The position numbers and the translations under genes were made by a program. A stretch of 64,000 bases of DNA from an uncultured Bacteroidales bacterium (GTDB taxonomy: Bacteria > Bacteroidota > Bacteroidia > Bacteroidales > Muribaculaceae): contig UQMZ01000010.1 in NCBI GenBank assembly GCA_900542185.1, positions 26,011 through 90,010 of the forward strand. Reading direction: 5' to 3'. Below are positions 16,026-24,296 of this stretch, one piece after another (the first letter of the stretch is position 1; the number at the start of each line of letters is the position of its first letter). The notes below the pieces were generated by a model, which did no database searches, was not told where the DNA came from, and was given only the letters and a program-made list of their open reading frames with translations.

Positions 16026-17075
16026 ATGGCCATGAATTTCAATGTGCGCTGCCGCAACCATGATTACCACAGTAGGTGCATCTATATGATCACTATTCTG
16101 GAGGAGGAAGGTTTGCCGCCACTGATGCGACTCTCAGGCCGTTATGTCAATAAAAAGTTAGAGCCTGTGCATTATGTGCAGCCACTCGGCAAGGTAGTGT
16201 ACGACTGCATCGACTCCTACTTCAGGCTGCATCCCGAAGTCCGGGTCCTGACCCGGGCAATAATGCCCGACCATATCCATCTGGAACTCTTTGTGACCGA
16301 GCGCACCGAGTGGCACCTGGGCCAATACATAGCGGCATTCACCCATAGTTGCAAGGATGCGCTAAAGGGTTATCTGGATGCCGGCACCGGTCCCGGAGGG
16401 ACGTCTTTTTGGACGAACCTACGCCAGAGCATGTTCGCGCAGAAGCGCTCGGCCATATTCAGGGAGGGCTACAACGACCGCATCGCCTACCGTGCCGGCG
16501 CCAAGGACGCCTTCTACCGCTATATAAAGGACAACCCCTACCGCTATGTGATACGCAAGATGCATCCGGAGTTTTTCGGCAACACTCTGGACTTGAAAAT
16601 CGGAGACAAATGGCTTCAATTGTATGGTAACTTCCTATTGCTTGACAACCCCGTGAAGGAGTTCGTGCAGATAAGCAGCAAGCCGGAGAAGCGTCGCGAC
16701 CTGCCGCAACGGGTAGCGACATGGCGCGAGGCGATACGGCAGCAGGGGGTGCTGGTGTCGCCCTTCATCAGCAAAGAGGAGCGGCAATACCGAAACGAGG
16801 CAGTGATCGGAGGCGCGAGTATCATTATGGTGGTGAATAATGAATTCCGCGAGCGGTATAAACCGTACAAATCGCTGTTTGAGCTATGCGAGCAGGGGCG
16901 TTTGCTCCTGGTGTCGACGGCGGCGCACGAGAATCAGGACGCTCCGATGACGCGCGAGGAGGCCTTAGGCATGAATGAGATAGCAGCGCATATAGCGGCC
17001 TTGCAGCCGGGCGAAGCGCGCCCGCTGCTGAGGCGCCGCCCCAGAAAGCCAGGGGACGGCACGCCGGAGCTGTAA
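16026..17075 (+). CDS. REP-associated tyrosine transposase-like protein (Y1/HUH)
   Basis: 349 residues. The first ~185 match the Y1 transposase fold of the IS200/RAYT group: the HUH metal motif in 'RAIMPDHIHLELF' (His83, His85) and, after 'FREGYNDRIAYRAG', the segment 'FYRYIKDNPYRYVI' with the expected nucleophile Tyr166. RAYTs nick single-stranded DNA at REP hairpins. The C-terminal half (about 190-349) is an extension not seen in short RAYTs. No terminal IS200 ends are visible and the gene is single, but REP-like hairpins flank it, as expected for a RAYT rather than an insertion sequence. Two starts are possible (16026 or 16032). Confidence 0.85.
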   Translation: MAMNFNVRCRNHDYHSRCIYMITILEEEGLPPLMRLSGRYVNKKLEPVHYVQPLGKVVYDCIDSYFRLHPEVRVLTRAIMPDHIHLELFVTERTEWHLGQYIAAFTHSCKDALKGYLDAGTGPGGTSFWTNLRQSMFAQKRSAIFREGYNDRIAYRAGAKDAFYRYIKDNPYRYVIRKMHPEFFGNTLDLKIGDKWLQLYGNFLLLDNPVKEFVQISSKPEKRRDLPQRVATWREAIRQQGVLVSPFISKEERQYRNEAVIGGASIIMVVNNEFRERYKPYKSLFELCEQGRLLLVSTAAHENQDAPMTREEALGMNEIAAHIAALQPGEARPLLRRRPRKPGDGTPEL

Positions 17076-17099
17076 GCTCCGGGCCGGAACCAGCCCGCC
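17064..17099 (-). repeat. REP-like element, family A (copy 2), overlapping the RAYT 3' end
   Basis: On the minus strand, the head GGCGGGCTGGTT (17099-17088), a 5-nt spacer, then arms CCGGAGCT/AGCTCCGG around TAC (17082-17064). The stem overlaps the last codons and stop of the transposase-like gene (PEL-stop). Confidence 0.8.
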
Positions 17100-17102
17100 T
17101 GA

Positions 17103-17161
17103 TACAAACAGAGGCAGGGCGCCCGACACAAGAGGCAGGCCGCCCGACACAAGAGGCAGGC
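17103..17161. repeat. 21-bp tandem repeat
   Basis: Two exact units CGCCCGACACAAGAGGCAGG+C (17120-17140 and 17141-17161), preceded by a degenerate partial unit (ACAAACAGAGGCAGGGC). They sit between two REP-like elements. Confidence 0.8.
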
Positions 17162-17208
17162 CGCAGAAGGACACACTGCAGGCAGGCTTCAAGCGAAGGC
17201 ATTCAGCA

Positions 17209-17242
17209 GGCGGGTTAGTTACGGCGAGGGGCTTAAGCCCCT
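17209..17242 (+). repeat. REP-like element, family B (copy 1)
   Basis: The head GGCGGGTTAGTT (17209-17220), then ACGGCG, then a perfect 16-bp palindrome AGGGGCTTAAGCCCCT (17227-17242). Head and spacing equal the copy at 7931-7965. Confidence 0.8.
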
Positions 17243-17323
17243 GCAGACGGGTGGCGAAGACTGCGGAGGTGTTGTCACGCCGGGCTGTTGCACGGGTAGT
17301 GGAGCGGCTGGATGTCATACCAA

Positions 17324-18538
17324 TTAATCCGTGAAGAAATCTCGGATACAGCCTATCACCTGATCGCACTCCCGGTCAGTCAGCTCATAGTACATGGGAA
17401 GACGCAGCAGGCAGTCGGCGTACCGGTCGCATTCGGGCAGGTCCAGACCTACCACCTGGGCCTCGTCGGTCACGGTGCCGTCGAAGTTGGTGACAGCTAC
17501 AGTCTCCACGTCCTGACAGTTGTCGGGACGGAAGTCCGCGTGCGTGGTATAGAAGGCACTCTTATGCAGGCTCAGATAGTGGAACACCGACAGAATGTCG
17601 TTGTCCTTCAGATGCTTTATCAACACGGTGCGCTCTTCGAGCGAACGACACACCACATAGAACATGTGGGCGTTGTTGGTGGCATAGTCGGGAATGACGG
17701 GCAACGTCAGGCAACCCTTGTCTGCTAACTCCTGCAGTCCGGCATGATAGCGCAGCCATAATTCCTTGCGGCGCGTCTGTATCATGTCCAGATTCTCTAT
17801 CTGAGCCCAGAGGAATGCCGAGATAAGCTCCGACGGCAGGAACGACGATCCGGTATCCACCCAGCCATACTTGTTGACCTCGCCACGGAAGAATTCGGAA
17901 CGGTTGGTGCCCTTCTCCCAGATAATCTCCGAGCGGCGGATGAAGCGCGGGTCGTTGATGGTGAGAAGCCCCCCTTCGCCAGCGATTATGTTCTTGGTCT
18001 CATGGAACGAGAAGCATCCCAGATGGCCAATTGAACCGAGCGCGCGGCCCTTGTAGTATGAATCGATGGCCTGCGCCGCATCCTCCACTACGAGAAGGTT
18101 GTGACGGGTGGCTATGTCCATGATCCTGTCCATGTCGCAGGCCACGCCGGCATAATGCACCGGTACTATTACCTTAGTCTTGGGCGTTATAAGGGCTTCG
18201 ATCCTGTCGGGGTCGATGTTGGGATTGTCCTTGCAGCTGTCGCAGAACACTATTTTGGCACCCTGACGCACGAAAGCCAGAACCGAGGACACGAAGGTAT
18301 AGCTGGGTGCTATGACCTCGTCGCCGGGCTTGATGTCGCACAGAATGGCCGCCATTTCCAGGGCGTCGGTGCAGGAAGTGGTCATCAGAGCCTTCCGGAA
18401 TCCATAACGGTCCTCAAAGAATTTCTGGCACTTACGGGTGTACACTCCATTGCCCGACAGTTTGCCGGAATAAACGGCCTGACGGATGTATTCAGCCTCG
18501 TTGCCTGTGAGAAAAGGCTTGTTAAACGGTATCTTCAT
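17324..18538 (-). CDS. wecE: dTDP-4-amino-4,6-dideoxygalactose transaminase (WecE-like)
   Basis: PLP-dependent sugar aminotransferase of the DegT/DnrJ/EryC1 family, 404 residues. It would convert dTDP-4-keto-6-deoxyglucose to dTDP-4-amino-4,6-dideoxygalactose. The PLP lysine is in 'CFSFHETKNIIAGEGGLL'. The following 'EIIWEKGTNRSEFFRGEVNKYGWVDTGSSFLPSEL' is the hallmark of the WecE/RffA subgroup. It overlaps the upstream acetyltransferase by 4 bp (ATGA), so the pair is translationally coupled and together could make dTDP-Fuc4NAc for a surface glycan. No glycosyltransferase is adjacent. Confidence 0.92.
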   Translation of the reverse strand: MKIPFNKPFLTGNEAEYIRQAVYSGKLSGNGVYTRKCQKFFEDRYGFRKALMTTSCTDALEMAAILCDIKPGDEVIAPSYTFVSSVLAFVRQGAKIVFCDSCKDNPNIDPDRIEALITPKTKVIVPVHYAGVACDMDRIMDIATRHNLLVVEDAAQAIDSYYKGRALGSIGHLGCFSFHETKNIIAGEGGLLTINDPRFIRRSEIIWEKGTNRSEFFRGEVNKYGWVDTGSSFLPSELISAFLWAQIENLDMIQTRRKELWLRYHAGLQELADKGCLTLPVIPDYATNNAHMFYVVCRSLEERTVLIKHLKDNDILSVFHYLSLHKSAFYTTHADFRPDNCQDVETVAVTNFDGTVTDEAQVVGLDLPECDRYADCLLRLPMYYELTDRECDQVIGCIRDFFTD

Positions 18539-19257
18539 AATGGGTTTGAATTTTCATTGTTATTACTCCATACGTGATAAACGTATGACCGGGATGCGAT
18601 ATTAAATCCATGGCGCTCATAAAACCGACACGCTGTGACATTGTCGGCCTGGGTGGTTACCTCCGCCTTGAGATGCAATTCGGAGGCGAGATTGACGATG
18701 GTCTGAATTAAGGCGCCCCCTAGGCCACAGCCACGGTAATTCTCATCAGTCGCAATCAGTCCGATAGAGAGTTCGTCGCCCTTTACTTTCGCCGTGACAA
18801 ATCCAACTGCCTCGCCATCGACTTCGTAAGCGAATACATAATCTGCGAATTGACGCGATATGGAATTGTCGACCCATAGTCGGAACATACGTCTGAAATC
18901 CTCTTCCTTTATGTTCGGATCCACCTTATAACGGGAATGGCCGCCGGCCTGGCAGCCTAATTCATAAAGCTGCCGGGAGACTACGGAGACCTCCACTATG
19001 TTCTTGTCTACCGGTATATATACAGGGTTTGTATTCACATAGCTGAGTTTCTGATCCACCAGCACTGCATTGAAGCCACAGAGCCGTAACGGATACGCGC
19101 TGAACACATAAATCAACTCGGCACGCTGCCGCTGAAGTCGCCTTATCTCCGCATCGACGGCACATTCATCGGTACAGTCGGTGTCAATCCGGGCTACGTC
19201 GAAGCCAAAGAACCGGCTGTCCCAGTCCATATTGTCAATAGTCTCGATCAATGGCAT
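18535..19257 (-). CDS. WecD-like GNAT acetyltransferase
   Basis: 240 residues. The N-terminal half has the WecD-type start 'NMDWDSRFFGFDVARI'. The C-terminal half is a GNAT fold with the acetyl-CoA loop 'IATDENYRGCGLGGALIQTI' and 'NVTACRFYERHGF'. Most likely it acetylates the 4-amino group of the WecE product. The stop codon overlaps the wecE start by 4 bp. A promoter candidate lies just upstream at 19287-19321. Confidence 0.85.
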   Translation of the reverse strand: MPLIETIDNMDWDSRFFGFDVARIDTDCTDECAVDAEIRRLQRQRAELIYVFSAYPLRLCGFNAVLVDQKLSYVNTNPVYIPVDKNIVEVSVVSRQLYELGCQAGGHSRYKVDPNIKEEDFRRMFRLWVDNSISRQFADYVFAYEVDGEAVGFVTAKVKGDELSIGLIATDENYRGCGLGGALIQTIVNLASELHLKAEVTTQADNVTACRFYERHGFNIASRSYVYHVWSNNNENSNPL

Positions 19258-19286
19258 GAATATATGTGGAATTCTGACTATAGGTA

Positions 19287-19321
19287 CAAAATTAGTATTT
19301 TCACTTTATATAACGGACAAA
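19287..19321 (-). promoter_or_regulatory. Candidate promoter of the wecD-wecE pair
   Basis: On the minus strand, TTTG (19321-19318), 23 bp, TAATTTTG (19294-19287). The -7 box is good; the spacing is longer than usual. Confidence 0.45.
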
Positions 19322-19345
19322 ATCGCTCCATAATTATAAAACACA

Positions 19346-19375
19346 AACGCCCGGCCGTAAATGGAGCCGGGCGTT
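19346..19375 (-). terminator. Terminator of the polysaccharide utilisation operon
   Basis: Perfect 10-bp arms AACGCCCGGC/GCCGGGCGTT, 10-nt loop, followed on the minus strand by TGTGTTTTATAAT. It begins 19 bp after the GH26 stop codon. Confidence 0.75.
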
Positions 19376-19393
19376 CTGTATCAGTATGTGTCC

Positions 19394-20836
19394 TTACCAG
19401 CCGGGAAGCTGGGCGCGGTTCAGCACCGAGGGAGCGGTGAACACCGCCTTGAGGTGCGCAGGGGTGTTGCCGAAGCCGTCGGCTTCCTCGCCCTTCTTAT
19501 GCTGGTCGTAGGTGTACCAGAGGGTGAAATAGCTCCAGTTGGCGCCATCCTGCAGGCACTTGTCCGGATCGGGCAGATAGCCGATCTCGGCCAGGGCCAC
19601 GGGCTTCAGGCTCTTGCCCATGTTGCGGACGGCAACATACGCATCCTTGTGGCTGGAGTCGTCGCCGGCCTCGGGATATAGATCCACGCCGAGGACATCC
19701 ACGCAGTCATTGCCGGGATAATCGGCAGCCATCTGCTGCTCTTTGCCTTCGGAATACTGGGCGGTCCACACCCATATCAGGTTATTCACGCCGTTCACGT
19801 TCACGATGCGGTCGTACATCAGCTTCCACAGCTGCTTGGTGTACTCGCCGCCGTAACGGCCCCACCAGAACCAGGGGTTGTTGTACTCATAGCTGCCTGC
19901 AGCCTCGTGCAGCGGACGCCACAGCACCGCGATGCCCGCAGCCTCCAGTTTCTTGAACACGGCCGAAACCTTGTCGAGGTCCGCGAGAATGAATTCATGC
20001 TGCCACGTTCCTTCCTTCAGGGCCTCGCGGATGTCGAATTCGGTAGGTCCCTCCACATTATCGCCGGGTACGCGCGCACCGTAGCGGTTGTAGTCCTTCT
20101 TGTCGTAGGCATCCTTGTCGGTGGGTACGCGCCAGTGCCACATGTAGCCCACCATGCCGTGCGCGTTCCACTGCGCCTGTGCCGGAGTAATGTCGTTGTA
20201 GTCAATCCAGTTCTGACCCGACTCGGGGAGATGGATGAAGTCGTAGCACGTCATGCCGGGATAAACGCCGGTAATCTTGTCGATCCAATCGGAGAAGTCG
20301 TTGTTGTTGTTCACGTTGGCCATGGCACCGGACACGATTTTCTTGCCGATGTTCTGCACCAGGAACGCATACACGTCTTTGGCAGCCTTGGTAGCATTGG
20401 GGTTGACCAGCGCCATGTCGCCGACAGGGATATTGCCGCCTTCAGTGCGGAACTTAACAGTCACCTCGTCGCAAAACTTCTCGGCGGCGATTGTCGCCAC
20501 GCAACGGCGCGGCACAACGAAAGTATAGTCAGCGCCTTCGTTAAGCGCGACAGTAGCCTTCAGTATCTTGTTGTCCTCGAGGACAGTGGGCACCTCAACG
20601 CCGTTGAGTGTGGCCTTGACGGCCTGGTTCAGGGCCACCGGCTCGGAATACTCTACGGTAATTTCCTTGAGATCGGGGCTGACAGAGGCGCCGTCGGCCA
20701 CGGATGTAGCCACGACAGTGGCAGGGGGAAGGGTGTTTGGCTCGTCCTTGACGTTATCGTCGTCGCAGGAGGTCAGCGCGCCGAACGACAGCAGCGCGAT
20801 GAGGGCCGGTATATATTTCTTTATGTTCGGGATCAT
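19394..20836 (-). CDS. GH26 endo-beta-mannanase, lipoprotein
   Basis: Cleaves beta-1,4-mannosyl linkages at the cell surface or in the periplasm. The 480 residues begin with a lipoprotein signal (lipobox LTSC, then Asp-rich DDDN, which in Bacteroidetes fits surface export). A Big-like domain (about 40-130) precedes the GH26 barrel (about 145-470). The catalytic acid/base is Glu311 in 'LWRPLHEAAGSYEYNNPWFWWG' and the nucleophile Glu417 in 'PVALAEIGYLPDP'. Last gene of the operon after SusC, SusD and two binding proteins; it is the only enzyme here, so mannan as substrate rests on this gene. Confidence 0.93.
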   Translation of the reverse strand: MIPNIKKYIPALIALLSFGALTSCDDDNVKDEPNTLPPATVVATSVADGASVSPDLKEITVEYSEPVALNQAVKATLNGVEVPTVLEDNKILKATVALNEGADYTFVVPRRCVATIAAEKFCDEVTVKFRTEGGNIPVGDMALVNPNATKAAKDVYAFLVQNIGKKIVSGAMANVNNNNDFSDWIDKITGVYPGMTCYDFIHLPESGQNWIDYNDITPAQAQWNAHGMVGYMWHWRVPTDKDAYDKKDYNRYGARVPGDNVEGPTEFDIREALKEGTWQHEFILADLDKVSAVFKKLEAAGIAVLWRPLHEAAGSYEYNNPWFWWGRYGGEYTKQLWKLMYDRIVNVNGVNNLIWVWTAQYSEGKEQQMAADYPGNDCVDVLGVDLYPEAGDDSSHKDAYVAVRNMGKSLKPVALAEIGYLPDPDKCLQDGANWSYFTLWYTYDQHKKGEEADGFGNTPAHLKAVFTAPSVLNRAQLPGW

Positions 20837-20911
20837 GATTGGGAAAATTTATTTAAACCGCGGCCATGCCGCTCGCCCCGGCTAATCAGGGCGAGCGGAA
20901 GCCGGACGGGG

Positions 20912-22858
20912 TTATTCCAGGGTTACTTTGGTCATTTTATATCCGGTACCTGTTATGACGAGGCCACCGTTGGCCACCAGGTCGTCAATGACATCCTTGG
21001 TGAGCACATATTCGGCTACGCCGCCTGCGGGAGTGTCAACCTGACCGATGCCGGGCAATGCCGCCCAGTCCTGTCCGTGGCGCACATCGACACACCACCA
21101 TTCGCCATCCGCAACGAGCGGAGTACAGTAGATACGCAGCTTTGTGCCGGCTTTCACTGTGCTCCAGTCATAGCCGCCCCAGGCCAGATCCTGGTTGCCG
21201 CCCCAGCCGGTATTGTCCCAATCACCGGTCCAGATCACCGTCTCGTTCGAAGCGTCGGGGTTGATTACGTCGTAGGTATAGCTGATCTCGCCGTTGCTTG
21301 AAACCAGAGTGACGGTGGTGTTCTTGGCGGCGTCCGCGGGCAGATTGATGTAAAGGGTCTCCCCTGTCACGATGAACTGCACGTTCTGACCGTTGACCTT
21401 GACGGCCGTCAGTTTGTCACCGTTCTTGACCTCGGCTTCCATCAACTGACCGGCGTGCAGTTCCTCGGACTTAACGACGGTGATGTAGGCGCACTCGGGC
21501 AGCTTCACCTCAAGCTTCTCTGTAGTGACCTTCTCGTCATTCTTCATTACGAGTGTAAGGGCACCCGAAGCAGCCGTCGGAGGAACTGTGACAGTTATCT
21601 TGTCGGCCGTAGCGTTCTTGGGTTCAAGCTTGGCACCGCCTTCAAACACAATCTCCTTGACCAGGTCGAGGTTGCGACCGTGAATTTCCAAAGCAGCGGC
21701 AGCCGCTACGGGATTCGGATTGAAAGCGGTCACCTCCGGCTTGGCTGTAGCGGCAGCCACGCTCACGGTCTTGCCGCTCTTAAGGTTCAGGACGATGTCA
21801 CCGCTCTGAGCCATCTCAGGCCACTTGGTGGAGATCTTCGTGGCGGTAATCTCGGGAGTAACTGCACTCTCTACGCCGGGGAATGCCATAGTAGTAACCT
21901 GATCCATGTTGACGCCGCGTATGGAGAATGCATCGCCGGCACGCAGGTCTTTGGCGGGCTCGGCCACAAGACCGGTGGGAACAACCACGCCGATATTTGC
22001 CACAGCCACCTTCACGCCCGACGCGGGCACGGCACAGATGGCACCGTCGCTGATGTCGCCGGGCAGAGTGAACCGGATCTTGCCGTCGGCATATTCAAAG
22101 TCAATCTCCTTGTCGGCCGGGGTCAGCACCTTGCGCACCAGGTCGAGGTCGGTACCCTCTATGGTGATCACGTCGCCACCCTTGGCATCGGTGAGGTCCA
22201 GAGGCTTTGCTACGGCAGGCAGTTCTATCTCCACTTCCTGCTCGCTTTCGATGACGTTAGGCATGGCCTTGCCGTCGGAGATCGAGATTACGCCGCTGAT
22301 GGCCTCCTCGGGAACTGTCAGCACAATCTCATGACGCTCGTGTTTCTTGAAGTCGGCGCCCTTCACGATTACGCTGTCATTGAGGAACGAAAACCACACC
22401 TCGTTGATGAGATTAAGGTATTCACCCTTGATGGTGAGGTCATTGCCGGGCTTTACGGGCGAGGGAACGATCTCCTCGATTGCGATGGGCTCGGTGTAGG
22501 TGAGCATGGTCTTGGTCACGATGTCGCCGCCGGCGTGGGTCAGCGTCAGTTGACCCGGCTCAGCCTCCTGGGGAACCTTGATGCGGATCTCCTGCGGGTT
22601 GATCTGCTCTATGTCGGTGATAGGGTCGCAACCCGGTATCTGAATCCTCGTGATCTGATCCATGCCGGTGCCGAGGAAGCGGAGCTGACCGCCGCGTGCC
22701 ACAGGCGAAGGACCGAACACATTCAGGTTGACGCAGCCCTTATACTGATTGGTGTCGAAATTGTTGTCGTCGCTGCAGGAAGTCAGCGCGGCGGAGCCGC
22801 CCGCTGCCAGTCCCATCATCAGCCAGACTAAAAATTTACCTGATTTTTTCATTTTCAA
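20912..22858 (-). CDS. IPT/TIG-repeat surface glycan-binding lipoprotein
   Basis: 648 residues with a lipoprotein signal (MGLAAGGSAALTSCSDDNNFD). At least six immunoglobulin-like IPT/TIG repeats follow, each with a pattern like 'NPNPVAAAAALEIHGRNLDLVKEIVF'. The C-terminal domain (about 560-648; 'WTGDWDNTGWGGNQDLAWGGYDW') is a likely carbohydrate-binding beta-sandwich ending VTLE. This fits a SusE/F-position binding protein of the mannan locus. It lies 67 bp after the other binding-protein gene and 75 bp before the mannanase. Confidence 0.85.
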   Translation of the reverse strand: MKMKKSGKFLVWLMMGLAAGGSAALTSCSDDNNFDTNQYKGCVNLNVFGPSPVARGGQLRFLGTGMDQITRIQIPGCDPITDIEQINPQEIRIKVPQEAEPGQLTLTHAGGDIVTKTMLTYTEPIAIEEIVPSPVKPGNDLTIKGEYLNLINEVWFSFLNDSVIVKGADFKKHERHEIVLTVPEEAISGVISISDGKAMPNVIESEQEVEIELPAVAKPLDLTDAKGGDVITIEGTDLDLVRKVLTPADKEIDFEYADGKIRFTLPGDISDGAICAVPASGVKVAVANIGVVVPTGLVAEPAKDLRAGDAFSIRGVNMDQVTTMAFPGVESAVTPEITATKISTKWPEMAQSGDIVLNLKSGKTVSVAAATAKPEVTAFNPNPVAAAAALEIHGRNLDLVKEIVFEGGAKLEPKNATADKITVTVPPTAASGALTLVMKNDEKVTTEKLEVKLPECAYITVVKSEELHAGQLMEAEVKNGDKLTAVKVNGQNVQFIVTGETLYINLPADAAKNTTVTLVSSNGEISYTYDVINPDASNETVIWTGDWDNTGWGGNQDLAWGGYDWSTVKAGTKLRIYCTPLVADGEWWCVDVRHGQDWAALPGIGQVDTPAGGVAEYVLTKDVIDDLVANGGLVITGTGYKMTKVTLE

Positions 22859-22925
22859 TGTTATCTTTTTGGTCGGTTCGCTTCCTGCGGTCGTTACGCC
22901 GCAGGAGGCGAACCTATGACTGATG

Positions 22926-24278
22926 TTACTTCTTCACGACGCGGATGTTGTCGATCCGGAGGATTGGCGTGCAGTCCACGCCGGTCCATGTAGAGTTGGC
23001 GCCGTCGGTAGTGTCCACCCACAGGAATATCTGCAGGTTGGCGAAGTCGGTCACCTCGGAGGGTACAGACTTGGCAGCCTTGGCATCGGCACCGTATGTC
23101 AGCTCGCTGAGCGGATATACCACGGTGACCCACTTACCTTTGGTGGTGTAAGGCGTAGCCTCGGTCCAGGGCTTCCAGAGACCGCGTCCCCAGCCGGCCA
23201 CCTGCTTCAGGTAGTCGTTGTTCGCACCGGCCACATTGTTGCCGAACACATCGGTGCCGGCGTTACCCATCGACACCTTGTCCGTACCGGAGAAGATGAT
23301 CTGCATGGGATTAGCCTGCCATGCGCCGTTTTCGGGAACGAAAAGCTCGAACTTCAGCACCTTGTTGTTGAAGTCGCTGAAATCGGCGATGTCGAACAGA
23401 CGCGCGCCCTCACGCTCGGGATAGTCGGTGGGCGTGTTCCAGCTGCCGGCCCAGTACTCGAAGCTGAACTTGCCGTCGTCCCAGCCGCCGGCCGCCAGTG
23501 TGGTGGAGCCGTCGCCAAGCTGAACATAGTTGCCCGATATACCGTCTTCGTCCTGAATGGGCTGGTTGTGCCATCCGTGGTTGGTCAGTCCGGTCCGGCC
23601 GTCGAAGTCGAACAGCATTCCGTTGGTGTCCATATAGTTGAACCCGGACTTGCCCTCACCGTAGATGGAGCTGACCATAATCGGACCCTCATGGGTGCCC
23701 TCGGGCACCTCGATTACGAGCTGCTCCTGCGCTATGCTCTTTATCTTGGCCTCAATGTCGCCGGGGAAGACGACCTTCAGAGGCACGTTGGGGTCGTTGG
23801 CGAAGTAAGCGCCGTTTATCACCATCTCCTCGCCGGCGCGGGCATATTCACAGCTCACGTCGTCAATGCGGGGTGCCGGCACGAATACGTTGAACTCATA
23901 GTCGACGGCAGTCCCCTTGCTGGTGATAAACCGTGCGATGTTGGTAACCTCGCCAGGGAGGTTATTGGGGATATCGACGATGATGGTATGGCTTGTCACC
24001 ATGTTGGGATTGAGCTTTGCCTTCTGGTCGTTGAACCACACCTGCTGCACGTCGCCCATATTGTCGCCCACGAAACATACGCGGGCTCCAAGGGAGGCAC
24101 TGACCAGGAGAGAGTCGCTCTTGTCGATGTCACAGCTGCGGGCATACTTGATGACGGGGGTCTTGCCCTTGTCGTGTTCAGCGTCCGTCTGCTCGCACGA
24201 GCTCAGAGCGCCGCCCAGCACCAAGGCCCCGATTGACAGCATTCCTATCTTTATTATCTTGTTCATGTTCTTAATCAA
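22926..24278 (-). CDS. Surface glycan-binding protein (SGBP-B type) lipoprotein
   Basis: 450 residues with a lipobox (ALSSCEQTD). An IPT-like domain pair (about 40-220) leads into a C-terminal glycan-binding domain of the SGBP-B type: 'LFDFDGRTGLTNHGWHNQPIQDEDGISGNYVQLGD' and 'GGWDDGKFSFEYWAGSWNTP', rich in Trp and ending RIDNIRVVKK. It follows SusD by 18 bp and would hold polysaccharide at the cell surface next to the SusC-SusD pair. Confidence 0.88.
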   Translation of the reverse strand: MIKNMNKIIKIGMLSIGALVLGGALSSCEQTDAEHDKGKTPVIKYARSCDIDKSDSLLVSASLGARVCFVGDNMGDVQQVWFNDQKAKLNPNMVTSHTIIVDIPNNLPGEVTNIARFITSKGTAVDYEFNVFVPAPRIDDVSCEYARAGEEMVINGAYFANDPNVPLKVVFPGDIEAKIKSIAQEQLVIEVPEGTHEGPIMVSSIYGEGKSGFNYMDTNGMLFDFDGRTGLTNHGWHNQPIQDEDGISGNYVQLGDGSTTLAAGGWDDGKFSFEYWAGSWNTPTDYPEREGARLFDIADFSDFNNKVLKFELFVPENGAWQANPMQIIFSGTDKVSMGNAGTDVFGNNVAGANNDYLKQVAGWGRGLWKPWTEATPYTTKGKWVTVVYPLSELTYGADAKAAKSVPSEVTDFANLQIFLWVDTTDGANSTWTGVDCTPILRIDNIRVVKK

Positions 24279-24296
24279 TTTAGGGGTTAGTGCTTG

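Noticed and set aside
16026..17075. Intact IS200/IS605 insertion sequence
   Set aside because: No TnpB partner and no clear IS ends; REP-like hairpins with a shared head flank it instead, and it has a long C-terminal extension.
21455..22831. 458-residue plus-strand frame
   Set aside because: Antisense to the IPT-repeat lipoprotein; no signal, domain or promoter.
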